DNA of 62,653 bases. Origin: Desulfobacterales bacterium (GTDB taxonomy: Bacteria > Desulfobacterota > Desulfobacteria > Desulfobacterales > JAAELO01). Within the stretch, counting starts at the first letter, position 1. Every line of letters begins with the position of its first letter. Positions 27,704-36,769 of this stretch are shown here, in pieces. The notes below the pieces were generated by a model that ran no database searches, was not told the DNA's origin, and saw nothing but the letters and a program-made list of their open reading frames with translations. The DNA lies in the NCBI GenBank assembly GCA_024226555.1, contig JAAELO010000332.1, positions 1 through 62,653 on the forward strand. Reading direction: 5' to 3'. A program made the position numbers and the translations under genes.

Positions 27704-28567
27704 CTATTTTAGAAAATTAGGTGTAACACCGGAGAGCGCTTTAAATTCTTTAATAAAGTGTGGTTGGTCATAATAGCCAAAATCGAGATATGCACCTTTT
27801 GAAAGATTTTTGGGGTTTACCATCATATTCCTTAAGACATACTGAAATCTTATAATTTTAGAAAATTTTTTTGGACTTGTTCCAATATACTGATTAAATA
27901 TTCTGCGCATATGCCGTGGGCTAATACCGATTGAGACATCTTTTTCGACTGATAAATGGCCTTTTCTCTGATAAATAATATCCAGAGCGTTTAACAAACG
28001 TTGATCTGGTTCACTTTTACAGGTTTTTAAAAAATTCAGTAAAAAAGTATTGGTGATGGTAATGCGCTGATCTACCGAATCTGCATCTCTTAACTGTCCT
28101 TCAATATATTCAAATTGATTACCCCAAATATCTTTACAGGGGATCTCCTGATTAGCAATCTCTTTTGCTGATACCTGAAAAAAATAATGAATACAACCAG
28201 GGAAAAATCGAATTCCGAAATATTCAGTATGTTCTTTGATTGAGACAGAATCTGCTTTTTCTGCTGTTCCGGCAAGTATCAGAGGATCTTCATTCGAACA
28301 ATTCAACAATAGATCAACACAGCCATCTGTCATAATACGATAAAGAAAAGGTTCAGAATCATGTTTCTTTGTCTGTATCATCCAATAGCAATAAACATAA
28401 TTTTGCAAAGGGTGGACAGGTATATATTCCCTGTAAACGGCTTTCAAATATTCACTTGGCCTGATTGACATCTGCAATGGTTGATATAATTTTTGTTTTA
28501 TAAATTGATTAATCATAATCCCTGGGTCATTTTGTTTTTTATTTAAACATATAAACAAATTGCACAA
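27704..28567 (-). CDS. AraC-family transcriptional regulator
   Basis: A protein of up to 287 aa. The N-terminal part (HPLQNYVYCYWMIQTKK, TDGCVDLLLN, FGIRFFPGCIHYFF) is the sensor region common in AraC regulators with a DUF6597-like domain. The C-terminal third is the double HTH (ISPRHMRRIFNQYIGTSPKKFSKIIRFQ, FGYYDQPHFIKEFKALSGVTPNFL). The start could be later, at one of the internal Met codons (residues 18 or 33). It lies between the two BMC loci with no evident target, so a role in their control is only possible. Confidence 0.82.
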   Translation of the reverse strand: MCNLFICLNKKQNDPGIMINQFIKQKLYQPLQMSIRPSEYLKAVYREYIPVHPLQNYVYCYWMIQTKKHDSEPFLYRIMTDGCVDLLLNCSNEDPLILAGTAEKADSVSIKEHTEYFGIRFFPGCIHYFFQVSAKEIANQEIPCKDIWGNQFEYIEGQLRDADSVDQRITITNTFLLNFLKTCKSEPDQRLLNALDIIYQRKGHLSVEKDVSIGISPRHMRRIFNQYIGTSPKKFSKIIRFQYVLRNMMVNPKNLSKGAYLDFGYYDQPHFIKEFKALSGVTPNFLK

Positions 28568-28593
28568 TCTTAAGTATTGAGTTTAACTCCGTC

Positions 28594-28890
28594 CTTTGGA
28601 CACAATCTTTTTTACGCCCATTCATCTTCTCATCATAAAGGCCTTTATCAGCATCGGCAATCAATTATTCTGGTGATAATTTCTTATCTGTAGCGATTCC
28701 CACACTTATGGTTACGATTTTAAACACTTCAGATCCTTTATGTTCAATTCCAGGGGCCTCTATTTCAGTCCGGAATCAATTTCCCAAAACAACGCATTTT
28801 TATCTGTTTCAGACAGATTAACTATAAATTCCTCTCCACCGTAGCGGGCAGCCAGATCTCCTGGCCGTTCTGCAATTCATTTTAGTTTTT
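28594..28890 (-). pseudogene. Decayed GGDEF (diguanylate cyclase) 3' fragment
   Basis: Closely similar base for base to the 3' end of the intact diguanylate cyclase gene at 49134-49430, including the region encoding RYGGEEFI, but interrupted by small insertions, deletions and stops. It lacks the 5' two thirds. The bases beyond it (28900-28985) match sequence near 50710-50795, so this is a copy of a larger segment. Confidence 0.75.
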
Positions 28891-28907
28891 TTTAAGTTCT
28901 GTTGCAA

Positions 28908-28985
28908 ATGTCTTTTTATGTGATCGGGATTTCTACTTTCAGCCTTTTATTTCTTTCTTCTTTGTTTGAGTGCATAAAATATATA
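28908..28985. repeat. RepD dispersed repeat, copy 1
   Basis: A block around CCTTTTATTTCTTTCTTC and GTGCATAAAAT that recurs at 50733-50800, 50994-51036 and 59165-59211. It is AT-rich, shows no ORF, and its function is unknown. Confidence 0.55.
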
Positions 28986-29239
28986 CCCACAAAGCTGTTT
29001 CAAGGTATTTTTCTCAATAGTATTAGAAGATCTCTTACTACTTTGTTATAGCCAAAAGAACAATTGTTGCCAGCCTTTTGACAGTTCGAAAAATAATGTT
29101 TTACAGATAAAGGTTACATTTGATTATAAAATCATAGCCAGGTGCTGATTTAGCAAACAACAAGATAACGTTTTGATTTTTTTATGTAAAAAAAAGAGCT
29201 TGTTATTTTCATTTGAACTGTGTTAGGAGTTTTTTAAGG

Positions 29240-29312
29240 TCATACAACGGCGTATGATTAATGCAATGATGCTTGCCATAGGGGACACACCTCTGTTGCG
29301 GGCTTTTTTTTT
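29240..29312 (+). promoter_or_regulatory. EutV (ANTAR) antiterminator leader and terminator of eutS
   Basis: Hairpin P1 is TCATAC-AACGGC-GTATGA (29240-29257) with A at loop position 1 and G at position 4. P2 is a weaker ATGC-AATGAT-GCTT with the same A1/G4 loop. P2's 3' side is also the 5' side of a terminator (GCTTGCC...GGCGGGC type stem, 29271-29303) followed by eight Ts. Binding of phosphorylated EutV to both loops would block the terminator, the established mechanism in Enterococcus. Confidence 0.85.
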
Positions 29313-29332
29313 GGGAAAAACAGGTGGTATCA

Positions 29333-29683
29333 ATGTTTGAAGAACAAAAACAACGGGTGATTCAGGAATATGTACCGGGTAAACAGCTAACACTTGCTCA
29401 CGTAATCGCAAGTCCACAAAATACTATTTACCGAAATTTAGGTTTAGATGATAGCGCGGGAGATGCAATAGGCATCCTTACTATAACTCCTGGCGAAGCT
29501 GTTATAATTGCGGCAGATATTGCAACTAAAGCCGGAAATGTCGAAATTGGATTTCTTGATCGGTTTGGTGGCTCTCTTGTAGTTACCGGAGATGTGGCAA
29601 GCGTTGAAGCTTCTGTAAGTAATGTTATCAGCTTTGTGGAAGAAACTCTTCACTTTGCAACAGTTGAAATCACAAGGTCATAG
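29333..29683 (+). CDS. eutS: Ethanolamine BMC shell protein EutS
   Basis: A 116-aa hexameric shell protein of the permuted BMC type that bends the sheet at shell edges. [40 protein letters not shown] and [17 protein letters not shown] match EutS along its length. The ATG at 29333 is chosen over a GTG nine bases upstream because AGGTGG then has normal spacing. It is the first gene after the EutV-controlled terminator. Confidence 0.94.
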   Translation: MFEEQKQRVIQEYVPGKQLTLAHVIASPQNTIYRNLGLDDSAGDAIGILTITPGEAVIIAADIATKAGNVEIGFLDRFGGSLVVTGDVASVEASVSNVISFVEETLHFATVEITRS

Positions 29684-29692
29684 GCTTAAATT

Positions 29693-30124
29693 ATGGTAAA
29701 GATGATGCTTGTTGGAAAAACCGGATGTGGAAAAACAACACTAACCCAGGCAATACTTGGGGAAGAACTGACCTACAAAAAGACCCAGGCAATCAGTTAT
29801 TGTGATTCCATTGTTGATACACCCGGTGAATATATTGAAAACAGGCGCTATTACAATGCGCTTATATCGTCATCCAGCAAATGTGATCTAATTGCCCTGG
29901 TACAGGATGCAACAGCTCAAAACAGCATCTTTCCTCCTAAGTTTGCATCACTTTTTAAAAAAAAGGTTATTGGTATTATAACAAAAACCGATATTGAAGG
30001 CGGGAACCTTTCCCGTGCTGAAAAATTTCTGCACTGGGCAGGAGCAAATGAAATTGTAGAGTCAAGTTCAATGATGAACATAGGTATTGATACACTTAGA
30101 AAATACCTGATTTTGGAGAATTAA
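29693..30124 (+). CDS. eutP: EutP P-loop protein
   Basis: A 143-aa GTPase-like protein. The P-loop is VGKTGCGKT (residues 7-15), the switch region is DTPGEYIENRRYYNAL, and TKTD is the base-recognition motif. In Salmonella EutP has been reported to have acetate kinase activity. That would fit here because no classical acetate kinase gene is present to turn PduL's acetyl phosphate into ATP. It ends one base before eutV starts. Confidence 0.93.
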   Translation: MVKMMLVGKTGCGKTTLTQAILGEELTYKKTQAISYCDSIVDTPGEYIENRRYYNALISSSSKCDLIALVQDATAQNSIFPPKFASLFKKKVIGIITKTDIEGGNLSRAEKFLHWAGANEIVESSSMMNIGIDTLRKYLILEN

Positions 30125-30125
30125 A

Positions 30126-30695
30126 ATGAAGACCAAAATAGTAATAGCCGATGATGAGCCTATTACAAGACTTGATATCAGGGAGATCCTTGAAGATACA
30201 GGCTACGATGTTGTAGGAGAAGCTTCAGATGGATTTGATGCAGTTGAAATGTGCAGGAAGCATAAGCCGGATCTTGTGCTTATGGATATAAAAATGCCTT
30301 TATTAGATGGATTAAAAGCAGCCAAAATTATTAAAAGCGAAAAACTTTCCGGTGGAATACTACTTTTAACTGCATACAGCGGCAAGGAATTTGTGAGTCA
30401 GGCAAAAGATATCGGAGTTGCAGGATATCTTGTAAAACCAATCAGTGAAGATTCTCTTTTACCAATGATTGAAATTGCCATATCTCAATCCAATGAAATT
30501 AGCCGTATTGAGGCTGATGCAGAAAAAACAAAGACTCAGCTTGAAGATAGAAAAATAATAGAACGTGCCAAGGGAATTATGATGGAAAGGGACAAAATCA
30601 GTGAAGAAGAAGCATACCACATGATTCAAAAACTGAGCATGGATAAAAGATGTTCCATGAAGGATATTGCAAAGGTAATCATTTTAAACGGTTAA
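30126..30695 (+). CDS. eutV: EutV ANTAR-domain antitermination response regulator
   Basis: A 189-aa protein. The receiver domain has acidic residues ADDE at 8-11 and the phosphorylated Asp54 in LVLMDIKMP. A coiled-coil linker leads to a C-terminal ANTAR domain (IIERAKGIMMERDKISEEEAYHMIQ). It binds paired RNA hairpins and prevents termination. Two such leaders, before eutS and eutA, are visible here. It is paired with the kinase EutW immediately downstream. Confidence 0.96.
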   Translation: MKTKIVIADDEPITRLDIREILEDTGYDVVGEASDGFDAVEMCRKHKPDLVLMDIKMPLLDGLKAAKIIKSEKLSGGILLLTAYSGKEFVSQAKDIGVAGYLVKPISEDSLLPMIEIAISQSNEISRIEADAEKTKTQLEDRKIIERAKGIMMERDKISEEEAYHMIQKLSMDKRCSMKDIAKVIILNG

Positions 30696-30707
30696 CGGAG
30701 AACCTGG

Positions 30708-32153
30708 ATGATAGAAGATATTTTAAAACGACATACTATACTTAACTCTTTAGATATAATAAAGATTAAGGAAGTTGCACGCAGTATAAATACAACTGCT
30801 GATCTCATGGGAGCAGATATCTTCATTGATTGTAAAACACATGCGTCTGATGCTGCAATAGTTGTAGCTCAGGCAAGACCATCCAATTCTAAATCTCTTT
30901 ACGAAGGCTCGGTCATTGGGGAATTAGCTTACAGAAAAAATGAACCGGCTGTGCTTAGAACTCTTGAGGTTGGTATTCCAACCACTGATATGCTCGCTCA
31001 GACTCAGGAAAACAAGAATGTTAAACAAAATGTATCTCCTATAAAAAATGATGACGGAAAAGTAATCGGTGTATTAATTGCAGAAAAAGATGTTACCGAT
31101 CATCTTGAAACAGAAAAGAACCTTACAGTCCTTGCCGAGACCACTGAACACCTTATGGAAACACTAATGACTCCAAAACAGAAAAATAATAGTCTTCCAT
31201 ATCATGTAACTGATGGCATTGTCATGTTTAACAGTGTTGGGGTTTGTATATCTTCAAACCCTGTTGCAAAAGAATTATATAAAAAACTTGGATATATGGA
31301 TAAACTAGAAGGAATCAAGTTTTCCAACCTTGCTCTTGATGAAATCTCCTTTCATGACATTCTTGAAAAAAAGAATCTTAATACTTACGATATTGAAGCC
31401 GGAAAACTGACACTGCGCATCAAATATGCAGTTTTAAAAAATAAAGATTTGAAATTAACCGGAGTTGCAATGCTAATCAGCGATGTGACAGATGTAAGGA
31501 ATAAAGAGAAAGAGCTGATCCTGAAATCAGTTGCAATGAGTGAAATTCACCATAGAGTGAAAAACAATCTTCAAACAATTGCAAGTCTTCTAAGACTCCA
31601 GTCCAGACGGATTGAAAATGATTCAGTAAAAACGGCTTTCAGTGAAAGTATCAGTCGTGTCTTAAGTATAGCAGCTACCCATGAAATTCTTGCTGAAGAT
31701 GGTGTTGATGATGTTGATATCAAAACCATGCTCCAAAGAATTAATGATAGTATTATTGATAATGGATTTTCTGCAAACAAAAAGGTTGATATCTCCATAA
31801 AAGGAGATACTTTCATGGTTGATTCTGATAAAGCCTCATCAATTGCTCTTGTAGTAAATGAAATTATGCAAAACTGTATTAAACACGCGTTTGCAGATAG
31901 AGATGAAGGTACAATCAAAATTGTTATACAGAAAGGAGATGTGTTTTCAAATATCTCAATAACTGATGATGGAGCAGGCTTTAAAGTGGAATCACCAAGA
32001 AAAGGAAGTCTTGGTACTAAAATAATTGTAAGTATTGTTGAAGATAAACTGCATGGTAACCTCACAACTGATTCAGGATGTGAAGGGACCAGAGTATTTT
32101 TTGATTTTCCACACAGAAAAGATAATTATTACGAAAGATACAAAAACATCTGA
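30708..32153 (+). CDS. eutW: EutW ethanolamine-sensing histidine kinase
   Basis: A 481-aa soluble kinase with no membrane segment. Residues 1-130 are the EutW-type sensor, about 160-265 a PAS-like segment, then HisKA_2 with EIHHRVKNNLQT (His281/282) and a C-terminal ATPase (VVNEIMQNCIKHAF, TDDGAGF). It should phosphorylate EutV when ethanolamine is present. It ends just upstream of the second leader, so the sensor pair is on the first transcript segment. Confidence 0.95.
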   Translation: MIEDILKRHTILNSLDIIKIKEVARSINTTADLMGADIFIDCKTHASDAAIVVAQARPSNSKSLYEGSVIGELAYRKNEPAVLRTLEVGIPTTDMLAQTQENKNVKQNVSPIKNDDGKVIGVLIAEKDVTDHLETEKNLTVLAETTEHLMETLMTPKQKNNSLPYHVTDGIVMFNSVGVCISSNPVAKELYKKLGYMDKLEGIKFSNLALDEISFHDILEKKNLNTYDIEAGKLTLRIKYAVLKNKDLKLTGVAMLISDVTDVRNKEKELILKSVAMSEIHHRVKNNLQTIASLLRLQSRRIENDSVKTAFSESISRVLSIAATHEILAEDGVDDVDIKTMLQRINDSIIDNGFSANKKVDISIKGDTFMVDSDKASSIALVVNEIMQNCIKHAFADRDEGTIKIVIQKGDVFSNISITDDGAGFKVESPRKGSLGTKIIVSIVEDKLHGNLTTDSGCEGTRVFFDFPHRKDNYYERYKNI

Positions 32154-32190
32154 TTAATAGGTTATAACTTACTTCGGTAAGAAAATTTAT

Positions 32191-32274
32191 ACTCACACAC
32201 AGCGTCGTGTGTGAGTAATGGCAATGAAGCCTGAATATTCGTTATATTTTAACGGATTTTCAGGCTTTTTTTTT
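32191..32274 (+). promoter_or_regulatory. EutV (ANTAR) antiterminator leader and terminator of eutA
   Basis: P1 is a perfect 10-bp stem ACTCACACAC/GTGTGTGAGT with loop AGCGTC (A1, G4). P2 is GGC-AATGAA-GCC with loop A1, G4. P2's 3' arm overlaps the 5' arm of a strong terminator (AGCCTGAA...TTCAGGCT, 32228-32266) followed by nine Ts. The overlap makes P2 and the terminator mutually exclusive. Confidence 0.92.
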
Positions 32275-32304
32275 GGCGTAAAACAGGTGAAGGAGAAGAC
32301 GGAA

Positions 32305-33741
32305 ATGAAAGAGTCCGTTCTGAGTGCCGGAATAGATATTGGCACATCTACAACACAACTGGTTTTTAGTAGAATCACTATCGAAAATACTGCATCTATG
32401 GTCTCAGTACCGAGGATGAGTATTGTTGATAAAGAGGTGATTTACAGAAGTGACATCCATTTTACGCCACTTAAGTCAAGAACTGAAATTGATGGTGATG
32501 AGATCAGAAAACTGATCGAAGGTGAATATAACAAAGCCGGGATCAGGCCTTCTGATCTCCAGACTGGTGCTGTAATTATCACTGGTGACACTGCCAGAAA
32601 AGAAAATGCTTCTGAAGTTCTGAAAAATTTGTCAGATCTTGCCGGAGATTTTGTTGTAGCAACTGCAGGACCATCCCTTGAGGGAATTATTGCTGGCAAA
32701 GGTGCCGGAGCGGATCTCTATTCAAGGGAAAAAGGAGCTGTTGTTGCAAATCTTGATGTTGGTGGAGGTACAACAAATATAGCTGTTTTTCGTAATGGTG
32801 AAGTGATTGATACTGCATGTCTTGATATTGGTGGCAGATTAATCAGATTCACTGATTCGAAACGGAATGTTGCCTATCTCTCTGACAAGATAAAAATACT
32901 TCTTTCAAAAATGAATATCAACATTTGTGAAGGAGACATTTTAAGCCATGCAGATGCCAAAAGAGTCTCTGCAAAGATGGCATGTGTACTTGAAGAAGTG
33001 ATCGGAGTAAAAACCCCATCAAAAGATTTAGACCTTCTTATAACAGATTGTGATCTTAGAAGGGATTATCAAATAGATTATGTAACTTTTTCAGGTGGTG
33101 TTGCTGATTGTATCGAAAAGGCTGATAGAAGTTTAGACGATTATACTTACGGAGATATCGGAATACTACTTGGCCATGCTATTGCAGACTCAGATCTTTC
33201 AGTTAAAAGAGATGTCCTCAAATCCATAGAGACAATAAGAGCCACAGTTGTGGGTGCTGGTTCCCACACAACAGATATTAGCGGAAGTACAATAACCGTT
33301 ACAGGATCAGCTCTTCCCATACAAAATATTCCTGTTCTTAAGTTGACTTCAGACGATGAAGATCTTCCAGTAGAAAAATGGGGGGAAGTTATAAAACGAA
33401 AGGTTAAGTGGTACCGCCTTGAAAATGAGCAGCAGAAACTGGCCCTTGCATTCAAAGGTCGAAGAAATATTAGTTTCAGTCAGATTCAGGTTTTGGCGGA
33501 CAGCATAATTTACGGACTTGAAAATGGTTCTGAAGATGATAGCCCACTGATCATTGTTGTAGAAAATGATCTGGCAAAAGCTCTTGGACAGACACTGAAA
33601 GTAAGACTTGATTTTAATAGAGACGTTATCTGTATTGATACAGTAAAGGTTGAAAACGGTGATTATATCGATATTGGCCGGGAGCTATCAGAAAGTAAGG
33701 TTGTTCCGGTGATCGTGAAAACACTTCTTTTCAATTATTGA
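32305..33741 (+). CDS. eutA: EutA ethanolamine ammonia-lyase reactivase
   Basis: A 478-aa actin/Hsp70-fold protein (AGIDIGTSTTQLVF, LDVGGGTTNIAVF) that removes damaged cobalamin from EutBC. The start at 32305 is used because AAGGAG lies upstream; an earlier in-frame codon at 32218 lies inside the terminator and would give a 29-residue extension with no counterpart in EutA. It is the first gene behind the second EutV leader. A RepA copy starts two bases after its stop codon. Confidence 0.93.
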   Translation: MKESVLSAGIDIGTSTTQLVFSRITIENTASMVSVPRMSIVDKEVIYRSDIHFTPLKSRTEIDGDEIRKLIEGEYNKAGIRPSDLQTGAVIITGDTARKENASEVLKNLSDLAGDFVVATAGPSLEGIIAGKGAGADLYSREKGAVVANLDVGGGTTNIAVFRNGEVIDTACLDIGGRLIRFTDSKRNVAYLSDKIKILLSKMNINICEGDILSHADAKRVSAKMACVLEEVIGVKTPSKDLDLLITDCDLRRDYQIDYVTFSGGVADCIEKADRSLDDYTYGDIGILLGHAIADSDLSVKRDVLKSIETIRATVVGAGSHTTDISGSTITVTGSALPIQNIPVLKLTSDDEDLPVEKWGEVIKRKVKWYRLENEQQKLALAFKGRRNISFSQIQVLADSIIYGLENGSEDDSPLIIVVENDLAKALGQTLKVRLDFNRDVICIDTVKVENGDYIDIGRELSESKVVPVIVKTLLFNY

Positions 33742-33743
33742 AA

Positions 33744-33823
33744 GGGAACCTCTAACAATTAGAATTTTGATTGAAATACAGATTATAAAACCTTTTGTTT
33801 TATAGCCAGTTGTTAGAGATTCC
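33744..33823 (+). repeat. RepA repeat, copy 9 (short, 80 bp)
   Basis: Starts GGGAACCTCTAACAATTAG right after the eutA stop and ends GTTAGAGATTCC before eutB. The centre is shortened to TATAAAACC/GTTTTATAG. Sense orientation. Confidence 0.82.
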
Positions 33824-33846
33824 ACAAAAAAAAAGAGGATTGATAA

Positions 33847-35211
33847 ATGAGATTGAAAACAAAACTGTTCGGAACTCTTTATGAGTTTAAGGATCTCAAT
33901 GATGTTATGGCAAAAGCCAATGAGGAAAAGTCCGGAGATAAACTTGCCGGAATTGCAGCAGCAACAGTCAGTGAAATGACAGCTGCAAAGGAAGTCCTGA
34001 GTAACATCACCCTTGCAGATCTGAGAAACAACCCTGCGGTTCCTTATGAAGATGATGAAGTTACACGTATTATTCAGGATGGTGTAAATGAAAAAATATA
34101 CAATGAGCTGAAGAATTTCACAGTTGCAGAGTTTCGTGAGTGGATTCTAAGTCATGAGACTACAGGCGCAGACCTTAGAAGAGCATCAAGGGGAATTACT
34201 TCCGAAATGGTAGCAGCCGTTACGAAGCTTATGTCTAACCTTGATCTTATTTATGGTGCTTCAAAGATAAAAATTACAGCCCATTGTAATACAACAATCG
34301 GTGAAGACGGAGTTCTTGCTTTCAGACTTCAACCAAACCATACCACAGATGATGTTGATGGTATCAGACTTTCTCTGTTTGAAGGCCTTTCATATGGAGC
34401 AGGAGATGCAGTACTTGGGCTTAATCCTGTATACGACACTGTTGAGCCTGTTTCAAACGTCTTAAGAATGTTTCATGAAATAAAAGAGAAATTTGAAATA
34501 CCAACTCAGACCTGTGTTCTTGCACATGTAACAACTCAAATGGATGCTATTAAACAGGGAGCTCCTGCAGATCTCATATTCCAGAGTATTGCAGGAAGTG
34601 AAAAAGGAAATACTGCATTTGGTTTAAATGCATCTGTCCTGAGTGAAGCAAGAGATTTGATGCTTAAAGAGGGAACCTGCGAAGGACCAAATGTAATGTA
34701 CTTTGAAACAGGTCAGGGGTCAGAACTCTCATCTGAAGCTCATCATGGAGTTGATCAGCTTACAATGGAAGCAAGATGTTATGGATTCGCAAAAAAGTAC
34801 AAACCATACATTGTAAACACAGTTGTTGGGTTTATAGGGCCTGAATACCTCTATGACAGTAAGCAGGTTATTCGTGCCGGACTTGAAGATCACTTCATGG
34901 GCAAGCTGACAGGAATATCAATGGGGGTTGATGCCTGTTATACAAACCATATGAAAGCTGATCAAAATGATATTGAAAATCTTTCTGTTCTACTTACTGC
35001 GGCAGGTTGTAACTACTTCATGTCAATCCCCCATGGCGATGACATCATGCTTAATTACCAATGTACAGGTTATCACGAAGTTCCAAGTTTAAGGGAAACA
35101 CTAAACAGAAAACCAATCCGTGAATTTGAAATTTGGCTTGAAAAAATGGGTATCTATGAAAACGGCAAATTAAGTAAAAGAGCCGGTGATGCATCCATTT
35201 TTATTAAGTAG
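33847..35211 (+). CDS. eutB: Ethanolamine ammonia-lyase large subunit
   Basis: A 454-aa catalytic barrel subunit that, with EutC and adenosylcobalamin, splits ethanolamine into acetaldehyde and ammonia. LQPNHTTDDVDG and MYFETGQGSELSSEAHHG, the latter holding the conserved Glu and substrate contacts, match EutB throughout. It has the usual family length. The gene is preceded by a RepA repeat, with a short gap before eutC. Confidence 0.97.
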   Translation: MRLKTKLFGTLYEFKDLNDVMAKANEEKSGDKLAGIAAATVSEMTAAKEVLSNITLADLRNNPAVPYEDDEVTRIIQDGVNEKIYNELKNFTVAEFREWILSHETTGADLRRASRGITSEMVAAVTKLMSNLDLIYGASKIKITAHCNTTIGEDGVLAFRLQPNHTTDDVDGIRLSLFEGLSYGAGDAVLGLNPVYDTVEPVSNVLRMFHEIKEKFEIPTQTCVLAHVTTQMDAIKQGAPADLIFQSIAGSEKGNTAFGLNASVLSEARDLMLKEGTCEGPNVMYFETGQGSELSSEAHHGVDQLTMEARCYGFAKKYKPYIVNTVVGFIGPEYLYDSKQVIRAGLEDHFMGKLTGISMGVDACYTNHMKADQNDIENLSVLLTAAGCNYFMSIPHGDDIMLNYQCTGYHEVPSLRETLNRKPIREFEIWLEKMGIYENGKLSKRAGDASIFIK

Positions 35212-35233
35212 ATAAGGAACCAGGAGAATAAAC

Positions 35234-36100
35234 ATGATTTCTGAAGATAGAATCAAAGGTATTATCGAAAATGTACTCAGAGAAATGGGTTCAGGAGAAA
35301 TTTCTACTGATCTGAGAACCCGGGAAGCAACAGTATCTGATGATGATATTGTAGATTTTGGTGCAACAGACCTTAGAAAGCAGTTGCTGGTTCCAAACTC
35401 TGCAAACGAAGAAGCATACTTAAAGCTAAAAGAAACAACTCCGGCAAGACTTGGTATCTGGAGAGCAGGTCCAAGGTATATGACGCAAACTCAGCTAAGA
35501 TTTCGTGCGGACCACGCAAGTGCACAGGATGCCGTTTTCAATAGTGTATCTGAAGAGTTCATCAAAGAGTGGGGAATCCTTGAGGTTAGTTCAAAATGTA
35601 AAGACAAGGATGAGTTTCTCACAAGACCCGATCTTGGCAGACAAATTAATGATGAAACTGCTGAAATACTGCGAAAAAACTGTGTGAACAAACCAAAAGT
35701 ACAAATTGTAATTGTTGAAGGTCTGAGTTCCACAGCGATTGAAGTAAATGCACGTGACACATTTGAGTCACTGACCCAGGGCCTTAAAGGTCACGGAATT
35801 GAAGGTGGCACTCCCTTTTTCATCAGAAACGGAAGAGTTCCTTCAATGGATTCCGTATCTGAAGTTCTGCAGCCTGAAGTAACAGTTGCTCTTGTAGGTG
35901 AAAGACCAGGACTTGCAACATCAGAAAGCCTGAGTTGTTATATAGCTTACAAAGCATCTACATCTATTCCTGAGTCTGCAAGAACTGTAGTATCAAATAT
36001 TCACCAAATGGGTACTCCTTCTGTAGAGGCAGGAGCGCACATTGCAGATATCGTTGTTAAAATTCTTGAACAAAAAACCAGCGGTATAGACCTTAAATAA
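35234..36100 (+). CDS. eutC: Ethanolamine ammonia-lyase small subunit
   Basis: A 288-aa cobalamin-binding small subunit. The N-terminal helix EDRIKGIIENVLREM is the expected encapsulation peptide, followed by a variable linker. TPARLGIWRAGPRYMT, VEGLSSTAIEVNA and GERPGLATSESLSCYIAYK are conserved EutC segments. AGGAG precedes the ATG. Confidence 0.97.
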   Translation: MISEDRIKGIIENVLREMGSGEISTDLRTREATVSDDDIVDFGATDLRKQLLVPNSANEEAYLKLKETTPARLGIWRAGPRYMTQTQLRFRADHASAQDAVFNSVSEEFIKEWGILEVSSKCKDKDEFLTRPDLGRQINDETAEILRKNCVNKPKVQIVIVEGLSSTAIEVNARDTFESLTQGLKGHGIEGGTPFFIRNGRVPSMDSVSEVLQPEVTVALVGERPGLATSESLSCYIAYKASTSIPESARTVVSNIHQMGTPSVEAGAHIADIVVKILEQKTSGIDLK

Positions 36101-36114
36101 CAGGAGAAAAAGCA

Positions 36115-36768
36115 ATGAAAGGTGACGCATTAAGAGCATCTGTTCTCAGTGTTAAAATGATTCCAAATGTTACTCCGTCCTTAATCAAGGAGCTTAACCT
36201 TGACCCTGCTCACAAAAGCATAGGGATGATTACTATGGATTGTGATGATGTAGGGTATACGGCTATCGATGAAGCAACTAAAAAAGCAGAAGTAAAAGTT
36301 GCATATGCAAAATCTTTTTATGGCGGTGCCGATAACGCAAACTCAAAACTTGCAGGTGAATTTATTGGAATCCTGTCAGGACCAACACCGGCAGAAGTAA
36401 AAAGCGGACTGGATGCAACAATTGAATTTGCTGAAAATGATGCAGCATTTTACAGCGCAAACGAAGATGATTCTATTGCATACTACGCCCATTGTGTATC
36501 ACGTACCGGATCGCACCTGTCAGAAACAGCAGGTATCAAAGAAGGTGAAGCAATTGCTTACCTTATCGCTCCGCCAATTGAATCCATCTATGCTTTGGAT
36601 GTTGCAATGAAAGCTGCTGATGTAGAAATGGTCTCTTTCTTTGGACCCCCTTCTGAAACAAACTTTGGTGGTGGTCTTCTAACCGGTAGTCAGTCTGCAT
36701 GTAAGGCAGCCTGTGATGCTTTTGCTGATGCAGTTTGTCAGGTAGCTGCTGAACCTTTGAGGTACTAA
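36115..36768 (+). CDS. eutL: Ethanolamine BMC shell protein EutL
   Basis: A 217-aa tandem-domain trimeric shell protein (LGMITMDCD-like start IGMITMDCDDVGYTAIDEATKKA, and YLIAPPIESIYALDVAMKAADVEMVSFFGPP). EutL pores are large and gated, and are thought to admit cofactors or ethanolamine. Only the ethanolamine locus has it. Confidence 0.95.
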   Translation: MKGDALRASVLSVKMIPNVTPSLIKELNLDPAHKSIGMITMDCDDVGYTAIDEATKKAEVKVAYAKSFYGGADNANSKLAGEFIGILSGPTPAEVKSGLDATIEFAENDAAFYSANEDDSIAYYAHCVSRTGSHLSETAGIKEGEAIAYLIAPPIESIYALDVAMKAADVEMVSFFGPPSETNFGGGLLTGSQSACKAACDAFADAVCQVAAEPLRY

Positions 36769-36769
36769 T

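Noticed and set aside
32218-32304. N-terminal extension of EutA from an upstream in-frame start
   Set aside because: The extension runs through the terminator hairpin and poly-T tract and has no counterpart in EutA; the ATG at 32305 has a ribosome site.
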